NCBI GenBank assembly: GCA_009663005.1 | Contig: CM018908.1 | Span: 12,525,390 to 12,537,889 of the forward strand | DNA: 12,500 nucleotides | From: Actinidia chinensis | Taxonomy: Eukaryota; Streptophyta; Magnoliopsida; Ericales; Actinidiaceae | Direction: 5' to 3' | Shown here: positions 9,301-12,500 of the stretch, piece by piece | How the letters are laid out: each line of letters starts with the position of its first letter | How positions within the stretch are numbered: position 1 is the first letter of the stretch | Notes under the pieces: generated by a model | What the model was told of the DNA's origin: nothing | The model's database searches: none | What the model saw: the letters and a program-made list of their open reading frames with translations, nothing else | Position numbers and translations under genes: made by a program

Positions 9301-11036
9301 AACATAGTAGAGGACAAACATTTGCGTGCAAAATTTCAGCCAATAGTAACTTTTAGTCTTGAGGAGTTTAACTGACATGTAGAAGAAAATTATGAAATAC
9401 AAGTCACAAAAGATACTCTAGGGAAATTCAAACAAATCAACAGTAATGAGATATTACCTTTAAGCAAAGTGAACCTAGGCTGATAAGGCAGCTTGCCCAC
9501 CTCAAGCAACATAGCAACCTCCTTGCCGTAGCTAGAAGCAGTCGCAAAGTCGTCTCTTATTTCAGCAACTACCTCCTGAAGGTCTCTTGTGCCATGAGCA
9601 GATAATGCTGTCAAGCTACTTAACTTTGAGGATTCAGTATCATGAGTTGATGCCACATCCACCTCAAAAGTCACCCCTTTCTTCCTCGCAGACCCATCTT
9701 CTGTGCTTTTTGATACGATTGTGTCGGGACTGCTCTTTTCCGCTTTCATATCAACTGAATGTGGTGCCTCATAATATTGTGATGGTACTTCCCTTGAAGT
9801 CCCATCATTGCTCTGTGAAGGAACACCCCTTGTGCCCTCACTACTACCATGTGATGGCACTGTCTCTGAACTTCCCCCACTTCTCTCGTTTTGCGAAGGC
9901 ACAGCCCTTGAACTTCTCTCACCACTGTGTTTTTGTGATGGCACTGCCCTAAAACTTCCCTCCCCTGAATCATTCTTAATGTCCTCATTCAACTTCCCCT
10001 TCTCCTTGTGAACTTCTTTATATCCTTCAGGCTCTGTTTCATCTTCCAAATCAGGAATCCCCTCCCTCTCTCTCACTTCATTCGAATCAGGACTACTACC
10101 AACCGACCCATACCCATATTTCCCATGAGAATAATAACCATTATAACCACTATCATACATATCAAAGGGGTTGAAAAAGTCCCAAGCAGATACCTTAGGC
10201 GAAGGAGGAGGAGGCGGACCAGCCGGAGGTGGACTCCGCTGCTGATTCTGAGGCTCACGCGGCGGCGACTGCATCGGGTACCCAAAAAAACCTGAATTTT
10301 CATATGGGTTACTTGAATATGAGTTCATATGTGCGTAAGATGACTCAGGAGACCTCGGATCATAAATCACTGACTGAATCTGCGGCGAAGATTTCTTCAT
10401 ATAATACGTTTGAGTACTTGAATTCGCGCCAAACTGACCCCAATCTGTACGAGGAGGTGAGTTCATCACTCCATAGGAACCCCAAGCTGTTTGGGCTGGT
10501 GGGTACACTCCATATGGCCCCCAACCCGTTTGAAGATTCGGGTTAAACCCGTAAGGCCCCCAACCGGGTTGTGAGGAATGCGAAGGTGGTTCTTCAAATT
10601 CAATTTCTGGACTACGATGTGTATGAATATGAGTCGGTGATGATGAACCCGGTTCAGAATCCGAACCCGAAGACAGATGCAAGTGCGACCCATCACCATC
10701 GTGCTCGTCCTCTGACAAGTGAATGTGAGAACCCGAACCGGAGTGTGATAGCGAGGTCGAAGAAGACGAATTATTGTGAATACTCTTGTTCTTCTTGGTT
10801 TTGTCTTCGTCGGAGGGTAATGTGAGTACAGGGGAAGAAGAAGGAGAGGCGATTACGAGCTCTTCGTCAACGAATCGGCGAAGAGCGTCGCCGACCTCCT
10901 TCAGCGAATGGAAGTAGGCCACGTGTGCGGCGGCAAGCGCGTACCGGTGGTCCGCGGCGGCCTTGATCAGCCCCTTTCTCTCTCTACAGCGGATCACTAA
11001 AGGCAAGTCGTCAGCCTTTGAGCCTCCGCAGCCCAT
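2570..11036 (-). CDS. DUF630/DUF632 protein, REL2/NRG2/APSR1-like (4 exons, 947 aa)
   Basis: Coding sequence is complement(join(2570..3398,5058..5281,7229..7440,9458..11036)); exon lengths 829, 224, 212 and 1579 nt total 948 codons including the stop. The start is the MGCGGSK methionine, the family's conserved N-terminus (Gly2 suits N-myristoylation, Cys3 palmitoylation). Residues 1 to about 60 are DUF630 (CRERK, ALAAAH, YFHSL, FVDEEL). Residues 88-480 are low complexity: Ser/His-rich 88-140, four WG-x-[YF]-G repeats 158-203, a Pro tract 269-280, the family motif AWDFFNPFD 284-292, and five VPS[QH] repeats 365-420. DUF632 covers about 484-800 (EKLYAWEKKLYKEVK, AESSKIDATQASIRKL, LIRMWKAMLKCHQKQF, WCNRFGDWI); charged helical segments follow at about 806-897. 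Known relatives affect nitrate signalling (NRG2), leaf rolling (REL2) or root phosphate response (APSR1). The N-terminus recalls the Arabidopsis At2g17110/At4g35240 subgroup (from memory). The specific role here is unknown; 'bZIP' names for this family are not supported by any basic-zipper motif I can see. Confidence 0.93.
3399..5057 (-). other. Intron 3 of the DUF630/DUF632 gene (1659 bp)
   Basis: GT-AG intron splitting Gly672. It holds a decayed copia reverse-transcriptase fragment on the opposite strand (about 3850-4250). The rest is AT-rich, with a (TAA)n-like run near 4441-4460 and several TTTTC/GAAAA inverted motifs at 4400-4560 that could be remnants of a small element. I could not define ends for one. 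Confidence 0.85.
3850..4250 (+). pseudogene. Decayed Ty1/copia reverse-transcriptase fragment
   Basis: Three-frame reading shows pieces in copia RT order: VAVQQWSLF, QLDVKNA, NEEVYMCPPQGVSHP, CALYGLK, LLYVDD (the catalytic YVDD box, about 4066-4083) and GPLLYFQDIKVA. They fall in different frames, with shifts after WSLF and after the KNA block, and in-frame stops around and after CALYGLK. The middle is shorter than expected. No gag, protease, integrase, RNase H or LTRs adjoin it. It is an old, non-functional fragment, antisense to the host gene in intron 3. Confidence 0.8.
5058..5281 (-). CDS. Exon 3 (residues 598-671 plus two bases of codon 672)
   Basis: The acceptor is TTTATTTAG|GATGAAG, so translation resumes as DEERLRVIYEKQCKRL directly after KEVK of exon 2, as expected in this family. 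It contains AESSKIDATQASIRKL and RIHKLRDEELQP. The donor is TATGG|GTATGA. The two trailing bases GG combine with A of exon 4 to encode Gly672. An open frame continues past the donor to 5003, but it leaves the family pattern (YEHVSS instead of LIRMWK). Confidence 0.9.
5282..7228 (-). other. Intron 2 of the DUF630/DUF632 gene (1947 bp)
   Basis: GT-AG intron between LYKEVK and DEERLR. I see no gene or clear transposon in it. The only structure noted is an imperfect inverted repeat at about 6064-6195. A 95-codon open frame at 6562-6849 (minus) has no recognisable domain or splice logic and is judged spurious. Confidence 0.85.
6064..6195. repeat. Imperfect inverted repeat in intron 2
   Basis: TATAATCCA (6085-6093) and GTGCAATAATAC (6095-6106) recur inverted as GTATTGCAC (6163-6171) and TGGATTATA (6184-6192), around an AT-rich centre. 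A second nested pair, GTGGTTGT/ACAACCAC, lies at about 6065 and 6106. It may be a foldback/MITE remnant or a chance hairpin. Confidence 0.4.
7229..7440 (-). CDS. Exon 2 (residues 527-597)
   Basis: The acceptor reads TTCATGCAG|TG, with AG at 7442-7441. Joined to exon 1 it gives a continuous LLKVILSRLCMKAP. It holds a Ser/Pro linker (SVSSSSPPPG) and the diagnostic LSSILEKLYAWEKKLYKEVK stretch, then the donor TTAAG|GTAATA. It is 212 nt and ends in phase 0. The first 28 coding bases and the acceptor lie inside a 154-bp tandem duplication (see the repeat at 7413-7720). Confidence 0.9.
7413..7720. repeat. 154-bp tandem duplication spanning the exon 2 acceptor
   Basis: Bases 7413-7566 and 7567-7720 are adjacent direct copies, 154 bp each, with one difference (G at 7475, A at 7629). 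On the gene's strand this is a C-to-T change at a CpG, consistent with methylcytosine decay. Each unit holds 28 bp of exon 2 coding sequence, the CAG acceptor and 126 bp of upstream intron. Only the copy nearer 7413 continues into the rest of exon 2. Confidence 0.97.
7563..7594 (-). pseudogene. Duplicated 5' piece of exon 2 with cryptic acceptor
   Basis: The transcript-upstream copy of the duplication carries an identical TTCATGCAG|TG acceptor (exon base at 7594) and the same 28 coding bases. After them the sequence runs into intron DNA, and the frame meets TAA at 7565-7563. Splicing exon 1 to this site would give a 536-residue product lacking nearly all of DUF632, or an mRNA targeted by nonsense-mediated decay. 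Whether it is used cannot be seen from DNA. Confidence 0.75.
7838..7900 (+). mobile_element. Possible tRNA-derived SINE head
   Basis: TGGTCCAAGGGTAAGG followed about 40 bp later by GGTTCAAGTC (about 7884-7893) resembles the A box and B box of a polymerase III promoter, as in the 5' part of plant SINEs. I could not identify the element's tail or target-site duplication. Box A is degenerate, so this is tentative. Confidence 0.25.
8945..8992. repeat. Degenerate 24-bp tandem repeat
   Basis: TATGCCAAATGCCCTAGATT-GTGG and TATGGCAAATATCCTAAATT-GTGG are adjacent 24-bp units with four differences, in intron 1. No function is suggested. Confidence 0.7.
9458..11036 (-). CDS. Exon 1 (residues 1-526 plus first base of codon 527)
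   Basis: This exon carries DUF630, the whole low-complexity middle and the start of DUF632 (RDLQEVVAEIRDDF, VGKLPYQPRFTLLK). The donor reads AAAG|GTAATA, with GT at 9457-9456. The open frame runs on to 9390, but the extra 21 residues (starting NISLLL) do not resemble the family and lie in the intron. The exon leaves one base, G, which joins TG of exon 2 to make Val527. Confidence 0.92.
9777..9956 (-). repeat. Five VPS[QH] peptide repeats (in-frame coding repeat)
   Basis: Residues 361-420 contain VPSQ, VPSQ, VPSH, VPSQ, VPSQ at 365, 379, 393, 405 and 417, spaced 14, 14, 12 and 12 residues (42/36-nt periods). Ser/Gly/Glu/Arg-rich linkers such as SGERSSRA separate them. All spacings are multiples of three, so the frame is kept. 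The segment is probably disordered and falls outside the conserved domains. Confidence 0.85.
10428..10565 (-). repeat. Four WG-x-[YF]-G peptide repeats (in-frame coding repeat)
   Basis: Residues 158-203 contain GWGPYG, GWGPYG, AWGSYG and DWGQFG, with Trp at 159, 172, 185 and 199 (spacing 13, 13, 14). Asn/Pro/Thr-rich spacers lie between them. At the DNA level, CCCCAACC-type blocks recur on the plus strand. The unit may be a lineage-specific expansion within the disordered middle. Confidence 0.85.
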
Positions 11037-11410
11037 ATCAAATCACAAAGCAAAACCCTAGTGCAAACCCATGCGAATTCATTCATCTCCAGACAAATTG
11101 TTCAACAATCGAAAGCATTGTGAAGAAGAGTTATACAAGCACCAGATCATAGAAAGCGAAACACAAACATATATCTAATCGTGTGTTGTGTATGTAATCG
11201 CAAATTGTTACTATATTGGAAGAAAACGATAGAACTCTAAATTTGGAATTTCCAAATTAGATACAGTAAGATACGCAGAGAGATTTGGAAGCAGCGAAAT
11301 CTGACCGTTGAATTAAATGAAATTGACTCGTTACCGTCCATGCGACGGACAGTTCTTTGAATCGATGAATCTAGAGATATAGAGAGGAGAGGAGAGTGTG
11401 TATGAGAGTT
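11037..11410 (-). promoter_or_regulatory. 5' leader of the DUF630/DUF632 gene with upstream AUGs
   Basis: Upstream of the start, the gene strand carries a pyrimidine-rich stretch (CTCTCCTCTCCTCTCT, about 11381-11396) typical of plant leaders, so transcription probably begins near 11400. If unspliced, the leader has AUGs at 11118 (11 codons), 11086 (29 codons, overlapping the main start, stop at 10997), 11082 (14 codons, stop ending at 11038) and 11072 (4 codons, MGLH). A possible leader-intron donor (GACG|GTAACG near 11332) leaves the true leader uncertain. No strong TATA box was seen. Confidence 0.45.
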
Positions 11411-11479
11411 TGGTATTTGCGGATTTTTTTTGTTTTGGGGAAAATAAAAACGAATAAACAATTGATTTCGAGATGTGTG

Positions 11480-11760
11480 TGATGTTGGAGAAGAGTCTCT
11501 CTTTTGAAGCGCTTTGAACTTTGGGGATTATTTGTTTGTTTGCTAGTAATTAATTTCTATTGTTTTGTTTCATTTCGTTTCAGAGCGTGTTTGTGGGTGG
11601 TGTCAGAGATCAGGCTTTCAAGAGGAGAGAGAGAGAGAGGGAGTTTGGAGAGAGAAAGCTCGTGGAACCCGCCGTGGGTGGGGGTACCGGACAGCAGTCA
11701 TTATTACCTCCATTGCCATCATCATCAAGAATCATTGCAGTGATCACTGGTGAGTTCTCT
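11480..11760 (+). promoter_or_regulatory. Divergent GC-richer stretch with a strong donor-like site
   Basis: Upstream of the main gene and pointing away from it, 11580-11749 is richer in G and C than its surroundings. It contains a GA microsatellite (about 11623-11640) and ends at CACTG|GTGAGTT (GT at 11750-11751), a near-ideal plus-strand splice donor. This could be a non-coding first exon of a divergent transcript. The open frames across it (for example 11504-11743) show no domain, so no protein is called. Confidence 0.3.
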
Positions 11761-11792
11761 CTCTAACCTTGTTTTTCTCTCTCTCTCTCTTG
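11761..11792. repeat. CT-rich microsatellite
   Basis: CTCTCTAAC followed by TTTTTCTCTCTCTCTCTCTT on the plus strand. Such tracts are common in plant promoters and introns. Confidence 0.6.
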
Positions 11793-11984
11793 ACTCCGGT
11801 GTTTGTTTGTTGGCCTGCTCCGCCAGCATGATGGTCACGTAGCAACGGCTTGGGTTTTTGATTTTCCTTCTCTGACGAAAATACCCTACTTACTAACACA
11901 ATAAAATGTGTCCGTTCCTTTCCGTACGATGACCGTTCAGTCATTTCAATTATTTTTGAAAGACAATTACTCCTGTTTTACAAA

Positions 11985-12140
11985 TTTTAGGGTAAACTAT
12001 ACTTTTCTCTCTTAAAGTATTGATTGATTTCCACTTTGGCCCTTAAATTAAATATTTTTCTATTTTAACCCTTAACCTATTGAATTACTTGCAATCAACA
12101 TCAATTATTAACTCCATCCATTTTATTAACGAAATTCGCC
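11985..12140. repeat. Probable dispersed plant repeat (AGGGTAAACTATAC type)
   Basis: The phrases TTTTAGGGTAAACTATACTT, CTTTGGCCCTTAAATTAAAT and TTTTAACCCTTAACCTATTG, all in one block, resemble a non-coding repeat widespread in dicot genomes. This is recognition of style rather than a defined family, and the ends are unclear. Confidence 0.35.
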
Positions 12141-12199
12141 GCATAGGGCCACGCAGGCCCAAATTCAATTCCTAAGATTAAGATCCAGATCCCATTCCA

Positions 12200-12500
12200 T
12201 TTTAAAAATAAAAAAACAAATCCCTAACCCTAAGCCCCAATTCCAATTCCTAAAATAAGCCCCCAGATCTGTTCCCTCAATCTTCTATTGCTGCCACTAG
12301 CATCCACCTTGCTCAGCCCCTCCCCCTTCCCTCTCCTCCTTAACAAAACCCTACCTAAGCCCTAGCTCTCTGAGAGAGAGAGACAGAGACATAGAAGGGG
12401 TGGCGTAATCGCGAAGCCGCTGCGACTGTGGTCGCCTTCCTATAGCCGCGGTCATCCAATCATCGAGGTTGCACCGATCCGATCGTCCTCTTTCTCTCTC
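12200..12500 (+). promoter_or_regulatory. Likely 5' region of a plus-strand gene running off the right edge
   Basis: Telomere-box-like motifs (CCCTAACCCTAAG near 12222; AAAACCCTA near 12345, then CCCTAGCTCTC) are followed by a GAGAGAGAGAGA tract (about 12371-12382) and then a GC-rich segment with no ATG before the end. Telo-boxes and GA/CT tracts near transcription starts are common in plant housekeeping genes. No coding sequence is visible here. Confidence 0.3.

Larger units (their letters stand above)
7441..9457 (-). other. Intron 1 of the DUF630/DUF632 gene (2017 bp)
   Basis: GT-AG intron, AT-rich, with no credible protein gene. It includes one spare copy of the exon 2 acceptor from a 154-bp tandem duplication (7567-7720), a possible tRNA-derived SINE (about 7838-7900 onward, plus strand), and a short degenerate 24-bp tandem repeat (8945-8992). 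Short open frames at 7876-8190, 8135-8362 and 9127-9402 show no recognisable domain and look like chance. Confidence 0.85.

Noticed and set aside
9390..11036. A complete single-exon gene of 548 aa
   Set aside because: The last 21 residues fall after a GTAATA donor and do not match the family. Splicing at 9458 joins perfectly to exon 2 and restores DUF632.
2570..11036. bZIP transcription factor identity for the main gene
   Set aside because: No basic region followed by regular leucine heptads was seen. The conserved parts are DUF630 and DUF632, and the bZIP label is an annotation habit for this family.
11504..11766. Overlapping plus-strand ORFs of 62-79 aa upstream of the main gene
   Set aside because: Low-complexity Arg/Glu content comes from the GA microsatellite; three frames are open at once and none shows a domain.

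Overview
This window looks like nuclear DNA from a flowering plant, most likely a eudicot. It is AT-rich, and its one clear gene is split by introns of 1.7-2.0 kb with standard GT/AG plant splice sites. The gene belongs to a plant-specific family, and the non-coding DNA contains Ty1/copia retrotransposon debris. I see no bacterial-type operon, CRISPR array or phage-like block, and I found no convincing new multi-gene system. The most interesting feature is a small structural change inside the gene.

The gene lies on the minus strand (coding span 11036 down to 2570). I rebuilt it as four exons: 11036-9458, 7440-7229, 5281-5058 and 3398-2570. All three junctions keep the frame, and the product is 947 residues. 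It is a DUF630/DUF632 protein of the ROLLING AND ERECT LEAF 2 / NITRATE REGULATORY GENE 2 / APSR1-like family. It has a probable lipid-modified MGCGGSK N-terminus, a long low-complexity middle with two different short peptide repeats, and a helical DUF632 C-terminal half.

Region by region: 1-480 is anonymous AT-rich repeat-like DNA. 467-700 holds a copia-type LTR flanked by a polypurine tract and a primer-binding-site-like sequence. 884-1095 holds a tiny minus-strand glycine-rich reading frame with a TATA box and a GA-rich leader. 1100-2150 is anonymous. About 2160-2569 is probably the 3' UTR and downstream flank of the main gene. Intron 3 contains a decayed copia reverse-transcriptase fragment in antisense. 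Intron 2 contains only a weak inverted repeat. Intron 1 contains a possible SINE and a near-perfect 154-bp tandem duplication that copies the exon 2 acceptor. 11037 to about 11410 is the leader/promoter side of the main gene, with several upstream AUGs. 11480-12500 is a divergent region with a GC-richer stretch, CT/GA microsatellites, a repeat-like AT-rich block, and telo-box and GA-rich sequence near the right edge. That last part suggests the 5' end of a plus-strand gene beginning beyond or at the edge of the window.

Only one protein gene can be followed through, so there is no pathway to read from neighbours. The region is best described as one regulatory-family gene with its promoter and an intron landscape shaped by transposons and a recent local duplication.
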